Source: Antedon bifida (lineage: Eukaryota; Echinodermata; Crinoidea; Comatulida; Antedonidae). Taken from it: DNA of 64,000 nucleotides. Below the pieces are notes generated by a model, which was not told the origin of the DNA, searched no databases, and saw nothing but the letters and a program-made list of their open reading frames with translations. Both the position numbers and the translations under genes were made by a program. The stretch covers positions 17,546,001 through 17,610,000 of the forward strand of contig OY727097.1 of NCBI GenBank assembly GCA_963402885.1. The letters are read 5' to 3'. Positions within the stretch are counted from its first letter, which is position 1; each line of letters starts with the position of its first letter. Of this stretch, positions 37,608-49,372 are shown in pieces.

Positions 37608-38539
37608 ACTGAAATATAATAATAATATTTGTTAAAATTTACAGCCGAAGAATGCACTAAAAAACTACTTAATTTCCAACAATCTTGATGTACGATATTA
37701 TTATACTGTTATTCTTTGGGGCTGAGGTGAACACATTTTAAGACTGTATTAAATAGAAGGACAGATGCTTTCATTGTTAAAGCATGAACACAAAATCATA
37801 TTCTTTACTAGGATGATAACATTTATGTGCATGTGATGCTTTCTGAGATTTTATTTCATTTTTTTGCACTAGAGCAATAAGTTTTAAGTTTTTAATAATA
37901 AATTTAAGAAAATAATTTATGACAACAGAAATGACAAATCAATAATTGAAAAATATAATTTTCTTTTTTAATGTCTGCCAAAGATTATTATAAATGGGTT
38001 AAACGCAAGAAGTATTGACATTTCTGCTACCAAGTTAACAAGTAGTAGGCATAGTTAATCATGGTATTGACTATTAATTGCTTGTTTTAAATCAAGTCTG
38101 TATGACGGTAGCAACCACTAAAGTTTTCAACTTTGTGCAGACCATCACAGTTTACAACCACATGGCAGCACCACATTAATTCTCGTTGCTACAGAAGCAC
38201 TACCCGATAATAGTAGCCTCTGTGCCGGGCTCTGTGCATTGTTGTCACTACTCCAGGACGAATCTTTGACTCTGGTGGAACTAGATGGGTGGGGTGTGAT
38301 AGTACGCAGTAGAATTATACTAAAACATGGTGATGTAAAAATGGTTTATTATTACACTGTTACATTGGATCTTGTGGAAGACGACCATGCATGGCATGAT
38401 GATGCGTGCCGCTGTGGGTGGTAAAAATGTTCAAAAATAAGACAGGGTGAATCAAAATACTGATTGGGAATAGTTGATTGGGAATAGTTAGTAGGATATA
38501 ACAATAAATAGGCTTAGGAAATTCGGATTAGGCCCTCCA

Positions 38540-38890
38540 CAGACCCACGGCAGCCAGCAGTGCAGCGCCTACCAGATCAGCACACCGGGAGACGATCCCC
38601 TACTCTTTTTTTCGATTAGTGTACCAAGTTCTTTAACGTGCACTGTTAAGTACTTTACATCCCATCCGAAGGACGAGGCAATGAGAGTAAAGCATCTTGC
38701 CTAAGGATGCAATTAGTATGGTACAGATAACCTCGAACCCATGCCTATCACATGCTAGTCCGATATAATAGGTCATTACACCATCACTCTCCGGTGTAGA
38801 TATACAGCACCCATCGCTATTTCTAGACAGTCTCCCATCCTTAACTTCGGTGATATGACGAGAACCGGTGTTTCAGAGTATGGCCGTATA
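38540..38890 (-). mobile_element. Composite SINE with 5S-rRNA-like and tRNA-like heads
   Basis: On the minus strand, 38890-38806 reads as a 5S rRNA relative: TACGGCCATACTCTGAA, CGTCATATCACCGAAG, then GGATGGGAGACTGTCTAG and GGGTGCTGTA. About 25 central 5S bases are missing. Next, 38799-38722 resembles a tRNA with a degenerate A box (GTGATGGTGTAATGACC) and a clear B box GGTTCGAGGTT (38730-38740). A body with CGTCCTTCGGATGGGATGTA and CACGTTAAAGAACTTGG follows. Known 5S/tRNA chimeric SINEs such as AmnSINE1 have this layout. The 3' limit is uncertain. Confidence 0.7.
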
Positions 38891-40390
38891 AACCGACTAT
38901 TCTTATTTTATAATAATTATTATATTTATTATTTTATAATGGGTAGCCAAAGGGGCACACGCTACCTGTATTGGATAGTAAATTAGGCCCAAAATAGTTC
39001 ATACTGGCTACAGTACTGACTATATAGCCAATGCTATATAACCAGATATAGTCCAGGTCCTACTAGTTAGAGGCTAGGCACCTAGGGCACCCTGCTGGTC
39101 ATCTCGTAACCAGACCCTGACACCAACCTACCCCACCAACCTACCCCCTGCCTGCCAACCTACCCACTTACTTGTATGGCCTAGGCTAGCTAGCTAGGCT
39201 GGATATTTAATCAGACACAAGGATAGAAGACTTTTGAACAGCACAAACATATAATAATTAATAGGCCTATATTATAATATAAGAATATTAAAACAAAAAT
39301 GTATACTTATCTTGCTTTGGCCCACAAATGCATGGTCTAACTTAATAGATTTAGGCCTAGCACCTAGCCTGATTGTATTACTGTCCGCGCGACGGGCCGG
39401 TCGGTAGTAAGACTTGGCTAACTTGTACCAAATAACGGAGCATATTTTTTTCAAAAAAAAACATTGATCTTTACTGAAGCAGCATTCTAAATTTCATAAA
39501 AAAACTTAAAATAAATCAAAGCTAAAATTACACGTATTTAGATATTTGCATTCTTCGCAAACATACAATGTTACGAATGATTGTACTTCAAGAATTACCC
39601 GAACAAGTTCAATACTACCGCCATAATACTCATACTACTACTACTCGTCTGGTTGCCGGCGTACAGTTTAACGTAAGACGAATGGAGTTATACAGTTTAC
39701 AGTACCCAGACATTTAACAGCGCAACATGCGTGATATGGATAGGCCTGTTAGCGTCACTTAACACTAAACAGCCATGCAGTTTATTGTCTCTAGACACAG
39801 TACAGTACGAGAATCGGGTGTGTAGGGAGCATTATTAAGTAAAATGACAAAGTACTGTAACCGAATAAGTACTGTAAGTAAGTTGCAGGCAGTGAGTTTT
39901 ATTTAAGAAAAGGTTATTACAAATAATGCGTTACCTGTAAAGGCCAACATAGTTATTGCAATGAATAAGTTGGTTTAATAATGTAAATCACATACCTGTG
40001 TCTGTCAACCTTTTCGATATACGGAGATTCACTGAAGATCTGACGAACGCATTCTCTGACATTCCTCATGTTATACATCTCCGGACAAATTGTATCAATA
40101 ATATGCAGCACGTTTAGAGAACCGCTGGTAGTATCTGGACAACGGAGAAGAGCCGCCACAACAAGTTCTTGAAATGATAGAGGCATCATCAATGTATCGG
40201 TGAGATCGGAGAACATCATGCAAGACATATTTAGGTTACTCGTAGTTCGGATAATAGTCGAATGGTAGCTTTTCAGATAATTCAGTTGACTTTAATAGTT
40301 GAATGCCGTAGAAATCAAAGGCACACCATTTTAAAAATGTCTTTGTTGGTTAGATATTAATGAAAGAACAAGAAAAACACAATAGAAACA

Positions 40391-40483
40391 ATGGCTGCGT
40401 TGAGTAACGCGGGCGCAATCGCAACAATAAACAATTTAAAAACAATAGAAACGGTAAAGCAAAGAAAGCGGATGACACTTTAA
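40391..40483 (+). CDS. Possible 30-residue reading frame in the head-to-head spacer
   Basis: ACAATGG context, then MAALSNAGAIATINN and TVKQRKRMTL, then stop. It lies between the protein gene and U1 and is present at the same place in the other units; units from 44051 on (except the one at 47706) carry Phe instead of Leu16, so the frame is kept. Whether it is translated is unknown; it may be a chance frame. Confidence 0.2.
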   Translation: MAALSNAGAIATINNLKTIETVKQRKRMTL

Positions 40484-40711
40484 TGATTTGTCGGTATGAA
40501 ATTAAAACTTCCAATACTATTACAAACAACTAGCATTTAAATTTAGTTGATATAAAATATGTTTGAGAATAGACTACAGTTACTGTAAGTTACAGAAGGT
40601 TATATTACCATTTACATTATGACACTGTAACTGAATATAAATACCAGAATGACACTTGTACAACAATACCAAGCCAATATCTCAGCTAAGAACGTGGTAT
40701 GGCGTTTAAGC

Positions 40712-40877
40712 ATACTTACCTGGCACAGGAGCGACTTTGATCAGGAAGGAATGTCCTCCCAAGATGAGGCCTCGGCATTGCACACACGGCTGCGGTTGAC
40801 CCTTACGATTCCCCCAAACGTGGGGAACTCGGGTGTATAATTTATGGTAGCGGGGGACTGCGTTCGCGCTAACCCCC
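40712..40877 (+). ncRNA. U1: U1 spliceosomal RNA, copy 1
   Basis: U1 small nuclear RNA, which pairs with 5' splice sites in the U1 snRNP. The 166 bases begin ATACTTACCTGGCAC, the invariant recognition end. Stem-loop I follows with GATCAGGAAG in its loop. Stem-loop II has ATTGCAC, the U1A protein site. Stem-loop III contains CCCCCAAACGTGGGG, the Sm site is TAATTTATGG, and stem-loop IV is GGGGGACTGCGTTCGCGCTAACCCCC by position 140-166. Upstream are TATAAATA at -76 and CCAAT at -38. A possible 3' box, CATTAATATTAGATA, lies at 40885-40899. This copy carries A at nucleotide 94. Loop I differs from the usual GATCAYGAAG by G at 33. Confidence 0.96.
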
Positions 40878-41236
40878 AATTCGACATTAATATTAGATAG
40901 CCTATGCAGTTCACGATAATCGTTAGGTTAATTAAGAACACTTGATATATAACTATTTATGGTTACATTATCTGTTAAGAAACTTTGTTGGTTTGTAACT
41001 ATATTTATTTTTCCTTTACAACTGTTGGTATAGAATATTAACATGCATTGAACGCTTCATGATTATTTCGAAGAATAATATCAATTATAGGCTCAAACTC
41101 TAGATTAAACAACATAAAGTAGTCTATTATAGAACTTATACTTATTTAAATACTTTTATTACTTTCTGTTAAACGATAATTATATTTCATTTACAATATG
41201 TATTAAATGCTATTTAATTATAGATATTTTATTTAT

Positions 41237-42055
41237 TTACATGTCATATTGTTCTTGTCGAAGAAGTTTGGCGATAGAAAACCTTTGACATTTTACACTC
41301 AATGATGAAGACGTAGTATGTACACCGTTTAATTGTTCTGTTTCAGTTTGTAAGCAATGTTGTTTTGCGCCATTTCTATCGCTGCAATTCAAGTGGTTTA
41401 TGGATTGGAGATCTAGCTCCATCGGTGCATTGCGTGATATCGTATACAGGTATGCCACCCACTCGTTGTAAGTGTTGGATGTTACGTGGTACTTCGTTCC
41501 ATTCACTATAATGATATATGGCAGATAGTATTGCCAACCGTCTGTCAATCGATACCTATAACAAGAAAACAAACTTATTTATTAATAATGATCATGTAAA
41601 TAAATAATAAGGATGATAATCAATGGTATTTCTGTTAAAATTACAAATGTAGGGAGCATTATTAAGTAAAATGACAAAGTACTGTAACCGAATAAGTACT
41701 GTAAGTAAGTTGCAGGCAGTGAGTTTTATTTAAGAAAAGGTTATTACAAATAATGCGTTACCTGTAAAGGCCAACATAGTTATTGCAATGAATAAGTTGG
41801 TTTAATAATGTAAATCACATACCTGTGTCTGTCAACCTTTTCGATATACGGAGATTCACTGAAGATCTGACGAACGCATTCTCTGACATTCCTCATGTTA
41901 TACATCTCCGGACAAATTGTATCAATAATATGCAGCACGTTTAGAGAACCGCTGGTAGTATCTGGACAACGGAGAAGAGCCGCCACAACAAGTTCTTGAA
42001 ATGATAGAGGCATCATCAATGTATCGGTGAGATCGGAGAACATCATGCAAGACAT
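41237..42055 (-). CDS. Unrecognised 183-residue protein, array gene 1
   Basis: Exon 1 is 42055-41823 (77 codons plus two bases), donor GTATGT. The intron is 267 bases. Exon 2 is 41555-41237, acceptor TTGTTATAG; the join makes Arg78. No signal peptide or membrane segment is evident. Residues about 17-84 (LSFQELVVAALLRC ... NVRECVRQIFSESPY ... KVDRHRYRL) suggest three helices followed by a wing, as in winged-helix domains; this is weak. The rest is polar with several cysteines. The stop codon overlaps an AATAAATAAA run, so the 3' UTR would be very short. The ATG lies 483 bases from the divergent U1 gene. This copy has Met51 and Ala141. Without splicing, the frame ends 13 residues after Arg78. 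I do not recognise the family. An open frame across all complete copies argues that it is or was a real gene, though the copies are young. Confidence 0.6.
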
Positions 42056-42538
42056 ATTTAGGTTACTCGTAGTTCGGATAATAGTCGAATGGTAGCTTTT
42101 CAGATAATTCAGTTGACTTTAATAGTTGAATGCCGTAGAAATCAAAGGCACACCATTTTAAAAATGTCTTTGTTGGTTAGATATTAATGAAAGAACAAGA
42201 AAAACACAATAGAAACAATGGCTGCGTTGAGTAACGCGGGCGCAATCGCAACAATAAACAATTTAAAAACAATAGAAACGGTAAAGCAAAGAAAGCGGAT
42301 GACACTTTAATGATTTGTCGGTATGAAATTAAAACTTCCAATACTATTACAAACAACTAGCATTTAAATTTAGTTGATATAAAATATGTTTGAGAATAGA
42401 CTACAGTTACTGTAAGTTACAGAAGGTTATATTACCATTTACATTATGACACTGTAACTGAATATAAATACCAGAATGACACTTGTACAACAATACCAAG
42501 CCAATATCTCAGCTAAGAACGTGGTATGGCGTTTAAGC
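42056..42538. promoter_or_regulatory. Head-to-head spacer between the protein gene and U1 (one of 13)
   Basis: Probably a shared bidirectional promoter: the protein gene starts leftward at 42055 and U1 rightward at 42539. On the U1 side are TATAAATA near -76 and CCAAT near -38; the proximal sequence element expected near -55 cannot be identified without a consensus for this species. The spacer also holds the 30-codon frame. The same layout recurs before every U1 copy. Confidence 0.5.
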
Positions 42539-42704
42539 ATACTTACCTGGCACAGGAGCGACTTTGATCAGGAAGGAATGTCCTCCCAAGATGAGGCCTC
42601 GGCATTGCACACACGGCTGCGGTTGACCCTTACGATTCCCCCAAACGTGGGGAACTCGGGTGTATAATTTATGGTAGCGGGGGACTGCGTTCGCGCTAAC
42701 CCCC
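42539..42704 (+). ncRNA. U1: U1 spliceosomal RNA, copy 2
   Basis: Full-length, with the A94 variant like copies 1 and 5. The preceding spacer is identical in order to copy 1. Confidence 0.96.
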
Positions 42705-43063
42705 AATTCGACATTAATATTAGATAGCCTATGCAGTTCACGATAATCGTTAGGTTAATTAAGAACACTTGATATATAACTATTTATGGTTACATTATCT
42801 GTTAAGAAACTTTGTTGGTTTGTAACTATATTTATTTTTCCTTTACAACTGTTGGTATAGAATATTAACATGCATTGAACGCTTCATGATTATTTCGAAG
42901 AATAATATCAATTATAGGCTCAAACTCTAGATTAAACAACATAAAGTAGTCTATTATAGAACTTATACTTATTTAAATACTTTTATTACTTTCTGTTAAA
43001 CGATAATTATATTTCATTTACAATATGTATTAAATGCTATTTAATTATAGATATTTTATTTAT

Positions 43064-43885
43064 TTACATGTCATATTGTTCTTGTCGAAGAAGTTTGGCG
43101 ATAGAAAACCTTTGACATTTTACACTCAATGATGAAGACGTAGTATGTACACCGTTTAATTGTTCTGTTTCAGTTTGTAAGCAATGTTGTTTTGCGCCAT
43201 TTCTATCGCTGCAATTCAAGTGGTTTATGGATTGGAGATCTAGCTCCATCGGTGCATTGCGTGATATCGTATACAGGTATGCCACCCACTCGTTGTAAGT
43301 GTTGGATGTTACGTGGTACTTCGTTCCATTCACTATAATGATATATGGCAGATAGTATTGCCAACCGTCTGTCAATCGATACCTATAACAAGAAAACAAA
43401 CTTATTTATTAATAATGATGATCATGTAAATAAATAATAAGGATGATAATCAATGGTATTTCTGTTAAAATTACAAATGTAGGGAGCATTATTAAGTAAA
43501 ATGACAAAGTACTGTAACCGAATAAGTACTGTAAGTAAGTTGCAGGCAGTGAGTTTTATTTAAGAAAAGGTTATTACAAATAATGCGTTACCTGTAAAGG
43601 CCAACATAGTTATTGCAATGAATAAGTTGGTTTAATAATGTAAATCACATACCTGTGTCTGTCAACCTTTTCGATATACGGAGATTCACTGAAGATCTGA
43701 CGAACGCATTCTCTGACATTCCTCATGTTATACTTCTCCGGACAAATTGTATCAATAATATGCAGCACGTTTAGAGAACCGCTGGTAGTATCTGGACAAC
43801 GGAGAAGAGCCGCCACAACAAGTTCTTGAAATGATAGAGGCATCATCAATGTATCGGTGAGATCGGAGAACATCATGCAAGACAT
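43064..43885 (-). CDS. 183-residue protein, array gene 2
   Basis: Exons 43885-43653 and 43382-43064; intron 270 bases. First copy with Lys51 in place of Met51; Pro31 and Ala141 as in gene 1. Confidence 0.6.
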
Positions 43886-44368
43886 ATTTAGGTTACTCGT
43901 CGTTCGGATAATAGTCGAATGGTAGCTTTTCAGATAATTCAGTTGACTTTAATAGTTGAATGCCGTAGAAATCAAAGGCACACCATTTTAAAAATGTCTT
44001 TGTTGGTTAGATATTAATGAAAGAACAAGAAAAACACAATAGAAACAATGGCTGCGTTGAGTAACGCGGGCGCAATCGCAACAATAAACAATTTTAAAAC
44101 AATAGAAACGGTAAAGCAAAGAAAGCGGATGACACTTTAATGATTTGTCGGTATGAAATTAAAACTTCCAATACTATTACAAACAACTAGCATTTAAATT
44201 TAGTTGATATAAAATATGTTTGAGAATAGACTACAGTTACTGTAAGTTACAGAAGGTTATATTACCATTTACATTATGACACTGTAACTGAATATAAATA
44301 CCAGAATGACACTTGTACAACAATACCAAGCCAATATCTCAGCTAAGAACGTGGTATGGCGTTTAAGC

Positions 44369-44534
44369 ATACTTACCTGGCACAGGAGCGACTTTGATCA
44401 GGAAGGAATGTCCTCCCAAGATGAGGCCTCGGCATTGCACACACGGCTGCGGTTGACCCTTGCGATTCCCCCAAACGTGGGGAACTCGGGTGTATAATTT
44501 ATGGTAGCGGGGGACTGCGTTCGCGCTAACCCCC
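44369..44534 (+). ncRNA. U1: U1 spliceosomal RNA, copy 3
   Basis: Full-length, with G94, the form also seen in vertebrate U1 at the equivalent base. Confidence 0.96.
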
Positions 44535-44893
44535 AATTCGACATTAATATTAGATAGCCTATGCAGTTCACGATAATCGTTAGGTTAATTAAGAACACTT
44601 GATATATAACTATTTATGGTTACATTATCTGTTAAGAAACTTTGTTGGTTTGTAACTATATTTATTTTTCCTTTACAACTGTTGGTATAGAATATTAACA
44701 TGCATTGAACGCTTCATGATTATTTCGAAGAATAATATCAATTATAGGCTCAAACTCTAGATTAAACAACATAAAGTAGTCTATTATAGAACTTATACTT
44801 ATTTAAATACTTTTATTACTTTCTGTTAAACGATAATTATATTTCATTTACAATATGTATTAAATGCTATTTAATTATAGATATTTTATTTAT

Positions 44894-45715
44894 TTACATG
44901 TCATATTGTTCTTGTCGAAGAAGTTTGGCGATAGAAAACCTTTGACATTTTACACTCAATGATGAAGACGTAGTATGTACACCGTTTAATTGTTCTGTTT
45001 CAGTTTGTAAGCAATGTTGTTTTGCGCCATTTCTATCGCTGCAATTCAAGTGGTTTATGGATTGGAGATCTAGCTCCATCGGTGCATTGCGTGATATCGT
45101 ATACAGGTATGCCACCCACTCGTTGTAAGTGTTGGATGTTACGTGGTACTTCGTTCCATTCACTATAATGATATATGGCAGATAGTATTGCCAACCGTCT
45201 GTCAATCGATACCTATAACAAGAAAACAAACTTATTTATTAATAATGATGATCATGTAAATAAATAATAAGGATGATAATCAATGGTATTTCTGTTAAAA
45301 TTACAAATGTAGGGAGCATTATTAAGTAAAATGACAAAGTACTGTAACCGAATAAGTACTGTAAGTAAGTTGCAGGCAGTGAGTTTTATTTAAGAAAAGG
45401 TTATTACAAATAATGCGTTACCTGTAAAGGCCAACATAGTTATTGCAATGAATAAGTTGGTTTAATAATGTAAATCACATACCTGTGTCTGTCAACCTTT
45501 TCGATATACGGAGATTCACTGAAGATCTGACGAACGCATTCTCTGACATTCCTCATGTTATACTTCTCCGGACAAATTGTATCAATAATATGCAGCACGT
45601 TTAGAGAACCGCTGGTAGTATCTGGACAACGGAGAAGAGCCGCCACAACAAGTTCTTGAAATGATAGAGGCATCATCAATGTATCGGTGAGATCGGAGAA
45701 CATCATGCAAGACAT
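44894..45715 (-). CDS. 183-residue protein, array gene 3
   Basis: Exons 45715-45483 and 45212-44894. Lys51, Ala141; protein identical to gene 2. Confidence 0.6.
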
Positions 45716-46198
45716 ATTTAGGTTACTCGTCGTTCGGATAATAGTCGAATGGTAGCTTTTCAGATAATTCAGTTGACTTTAATAGTTGAATGCCGTAGAA
45801 ATCAAAGGCACACCATTTTAAAAATGTCTTTGTTGGTTAGATATTAATGAAAGAACAAGAAAAACACAATAGAAACAATGGCTGCGTTGAGTAACGCGGG
45901 CGCAATCGCAACAATAAACAATTTTAAAACAATAGAAACGGTAAAGCAAAGAAAGCGGATGACACTTTAATGATTTGTCGGTATGAAATTAAAACTTCCA
46001 ATACTATTACAAACAACTAGCATTTAAATTTAGTTGATATAAAATATGTTTGAGAATAGACTACAGTTACTGTAAGTTACAGAAGGTTATATTACCATTT
46101 ACATTATGACACTGTAACTGAATATAAATACCAGAATGACACTTGTACAACAATACCAAGCCAATATCTCAGCTAAGAACGTGGTATGGCGTTTAAGC

Positions 46199-46364
46199 AT
46201 ACTTACCTGGCACAGGAGCGACTTTGATCAGGAAGGAATGTCCTCCCAAGATGAGGCCTCGGCATTGCACACACGGCTGCGGTTGACCCTTGCGATTCCC
46301 CCAAACGTGGGGAACTCGGGTGTATAATTTATGGTAGCGGGGGACTGCGTTCGCGCTAACCCCC
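46199..46364 (+). ncRNA. U1: U1 spliceosomal RNA, copy 4
   Basis: Full-length, G94 form; same as copy 3. Confidence 0.96.
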
Positions 46365-46723
46365 AATTCGACATTAATATTAGATAGCCTATGCAGTTCA
46401 CGATAATCGTTAGGTTAATTAAGAACACTTGATATATAACTATTTATGGTTACATTATCTGTTAAGAAACTTTGTTGGTTTGTAACTATATTTATTTTTC
46501 CTTTACAACTGTTGGTATAGAATATTAACATGCATTGAACGCTTCATGATTATTTCGAAGAATAATATCAATTATAGGCTCAAACTCTAGATTAAACAAC
46601 ATAAAGTAGTCTATTATAGAACTTATACTTATTTAAATACTTTTATTACTTTCTGTTAAACGATAATTATATTTCATTTACAATATGTATTAAATGCTAT
46701 TTAATTATAGATATTTTATTTAT

Positions 46724-47542
46724 TTACATGTCATATTGTTCTTGTCGAAGAAGTTTGGCGATAGAAAACCTTTGACATTTTACACTCAATGATGAAGACG
46801 TAGTATGTACACCGTTTAATTGTTCTGTTTCAGTTTGTAAGCAATGTTGTTTTGCGCCATTTCTATCGCTGCAATTCAAGTGGTTTATGGATTGGAGATC
46901 TAGCTCCATCGGTGCATTGCGTGATATCGTATACAGGTATGCCACCCACTCGTTGTAAGTGTTGGATGTTACGTGGTACTTCGTTCCATTCACTATAATG
47001 ATATATGGCAGATAGTATTGCCAACCGTCTGTCAATCGATACCTATAACAAGAAAACAAACTTATTTATTAATAATGATCATGTAAATAAATAATAAGGA
47101 TGATAATCAATGGTATTTCTGTTAAAATTACAAATGTAGGGAGCATTATTAAGTAAAATGACAAAGTACTGTAACCGAATAAGTACTGTAAGTAAGTTGC
47201 AGGCAGTGAGTTTTATTTAAGAAAAGGTTATTACAAATAATGCGTTACCTGTAAAGGCCAACATAGTTATTGCAATGAATAAGTTGGTTTAATAATGTAA
47301 ATCACATACCTGTGTCTGTCAACCTTTTCGATATACGGAGATTCACTGAAGATCTGACGAACGCATTCTCTGACATTCCTCATGTTATACATCTCCGGAC
47401 AAATTGTATCAATAATATGCAGCACGTTTAGAGAACCGCTGGTAGTATCTGGACAACGGAGAAGAGCCGCCACAACAAGTTCTTGAAATGATAGAGGCAT
47501 CATCAATGTATCGGTGAGATCGGAGAACATCATGCAAGACAT
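46724..47542 (-). CDS. 183-residue protein, array gene 4
   Basis: Exons 47542-47310 and 47042-46724; intron 267 bases because of the missing GAT also seen in gene 1. Met51 returns, linked with A94 in the neighbouring U1 copy 5. Confidence 0.6.
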
Positions 47543-48025
47543 ATTTAGGTTACTCGTAGTTCGGATAATAGTCGAATGGTAGCTTTTCAGATAATTCAGT
47601 TGACTTTAATAGTTGAATGCCGTAGAAATCAAAGGCACACCATTTTAAAAATGTCTTTGTTGGTTAGATATTAATGAAAGAACAAGAAAAACACAATAGA
47701 AACAATGGCTGCGTTGAGTAACGCGGGCGCAATCGCAACAATAAACAATTTAAAAACAATAGAAACGGTAAAGCAAAGAAAGCGGATGACACTTTAATGA
47801 TTTGTCGGTATGAAATTAAAACTTCCAATACTATTACAAACAACTAGCATTTAAATTTAGTTGATATAAAATATGTTTGAGAATAGACTACAGTTACTGT
47901 AAGTTACAGAAGGTTATATTACCATTTACATTATGACACTGTAACTGAATATAAATACCAGAATGACACTTGTACAACAATACCAAGCCAATATCTCAGC
48001 TAAGAACGTGGTATGGCGTTTAAGC

Positions 48026-48191
48026 ATACTTACCTGGCACAGGAGCGACTTTGATCAGGAAGGAATGTCCTCCCAAGATGAGGCCTCGGCATTGCACACA
48101 CGGCTGCGGTTGACCCTTACGATTCCCCCAAACGTGGGGAACTCGGGTGTATAATTTATGGTAGCGGGGGACTGCGTTCGCGCTAACCCCC
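48026..48191 (+). ncRNA. U1: U1 spliceosomal RNA, copy 5
   Basis: Full-length, A94 form. Together with gene 4 this unit matches units 1 and 2 rather than its neighbours. Confidence 0.96.
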
Positions 48192-48550
48192 AATTCGACA
48201 TTAATATTAGATAGCCTATGCAGTTCACGATAATCGTTAGGTTAATTAAGAACACTTGATATATAACTATTTATGGTTACATTATCTGTTAAGAAACTTT
48301 GTTGGTTTGTAACTATATTTATTTTTCCTTTACAACTGTTGGTATAGAATATTAACATGCATTGAACGCTTCATGATTATTTCGAAGAATAATATCAATT
48401 ATAGGCTCAAACTCTAGATTAAACAACATAAAGTAGTCTATTATAGAACTTATACTTATTTAAATACTTTTATTACTTTCTGTTAAACGATAATTATATT
48501 TCATTTACAATATGTATTAAATGCTATTTAATTATAGATATTTTATTTAT

Positions 48551-49372
48551 TTACATGTCATATTGATCTTGTCGAAGAAGTTTGGCGATAGAAAACCTTT
48601 GACATTTTACACTCAATGATGAAGACGTAGTATGTACACCGTTTAATTGTTCTGTTTCAGTTTGTAAGCAATGTTGTTTTTCGCCATTTCTATCGCTGCA
48701 ATTCAAGTGGTTTATGGATTGGAGATCTAGCTCCATCGGTGCATTGCGTGATATCGTATACAGGTATGCCACCCACTCGTTGTAAGTGTTGGATGTTACG
48801 TGGTACTTCGTTCCATTCACTATAATGATATATGGCAGATAGTATTGCCAACCGTCTGTCAATCGATACCTATAACAAGAAAACAAACTTATTTATTAAT
48901 AATGATGATCATGTAAATAAATAATAAGGATGATAATCAATGGTATTTCTGTTAAAATTACAAATGTAGGGAGCATTATTAAGTAAAATGACAAAGTACT
49001 GTAACCGAATAAGTACTGTAAGTAAGTTGCAGGCAGTGAGTTTTATTTAAGAAAAGGTTATTACAAATAATGCGTTACCTGTAAAGGCCAACATAGTTAT
49101 TGCAATGAATAAGTTGGTTTAATAATGTAAATCACATACCTGTGTCTGTCAACCTTTTCGATATACGGAGATTCACTGAAGATCTGACGAACGCATTCTC
49201 TGACATTCCTCATGTTATACTTCTCCGGACAAATTGTATCAATAATATGCAGCACGTTTAGAGAACCGCTGGTAGTATCTGTACAACGGAGAAGAGCCGC
49301 CACAACAAGTTCTTGAAATGATAGAGGCATCATCAATGTATCGGTGAGATCGGAGAACATCATGCAAGACAT
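48551..49372 (-). CDS. 183-residue protein, array gene 5
   Basis: Exons 49372-49140 and 48869-48551. First copy with Glu141; also Thr31, Lys51 and Asp179 (unique). Confidence 0.6.

Larger units (their letters stand above)
35185..39820. mobile_element. 4.6-kb DNA transposon inserted in the U1 array
   Basis: The ends CACCCGATTCTCGTAC and GTACGAGAATCGGGTG are perfect inverted repeats. Weaker inverted similarity extends about 150 bases inward, with AACAGGCC and CCATATCACG in both arms. TGTAGGG is directly repeated at 35178-35184 and 39821-39827 and occurs once at the same place in every uninterrupted unit, proving a 7-bp duplication. CA...TG ends resemble those of the 27040-30245 element. The interior is AT-rich. 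No transposase was recognised; a composite SINE lies at 38540-38890 and one exon-like stretch at 37520-37607. Confidence 0.9.
34764..40228 (-). pseudogene. Edge copy of the 183-residue protein gene, disrupted
   Basis: Exon 1 is 40228-39996 and exon 2 is 35082-34764. The normal 267-270-base intron has become about 4.9 kb through the transposon at 35185-39820. In exon 2 the arginine codon 177 is TGA (34785-34787), cutting seven residues, and residue 119 is Ser instead of Arg. Exon 1 is intact and carries the Met51 variant. Splicing across the transposon might still occur, but this copy looks degenerate. Confidence 0.7.

Noticed and set aside
40649..40840. Plus-strand 63-codon frame over the U1 gene, repeated in every unit
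   Set aside because: It overlaps the U1 RNA and its promoter; the repetition comes from the array, not from coding selection.
40741..40941. Minus-strand 66-codon frame antisense to U1
   Set aside because: Antisense shadow of the U1 sequence and its 3' flank; it changes length and sequence in the U1 copy with the 13-base duplication.
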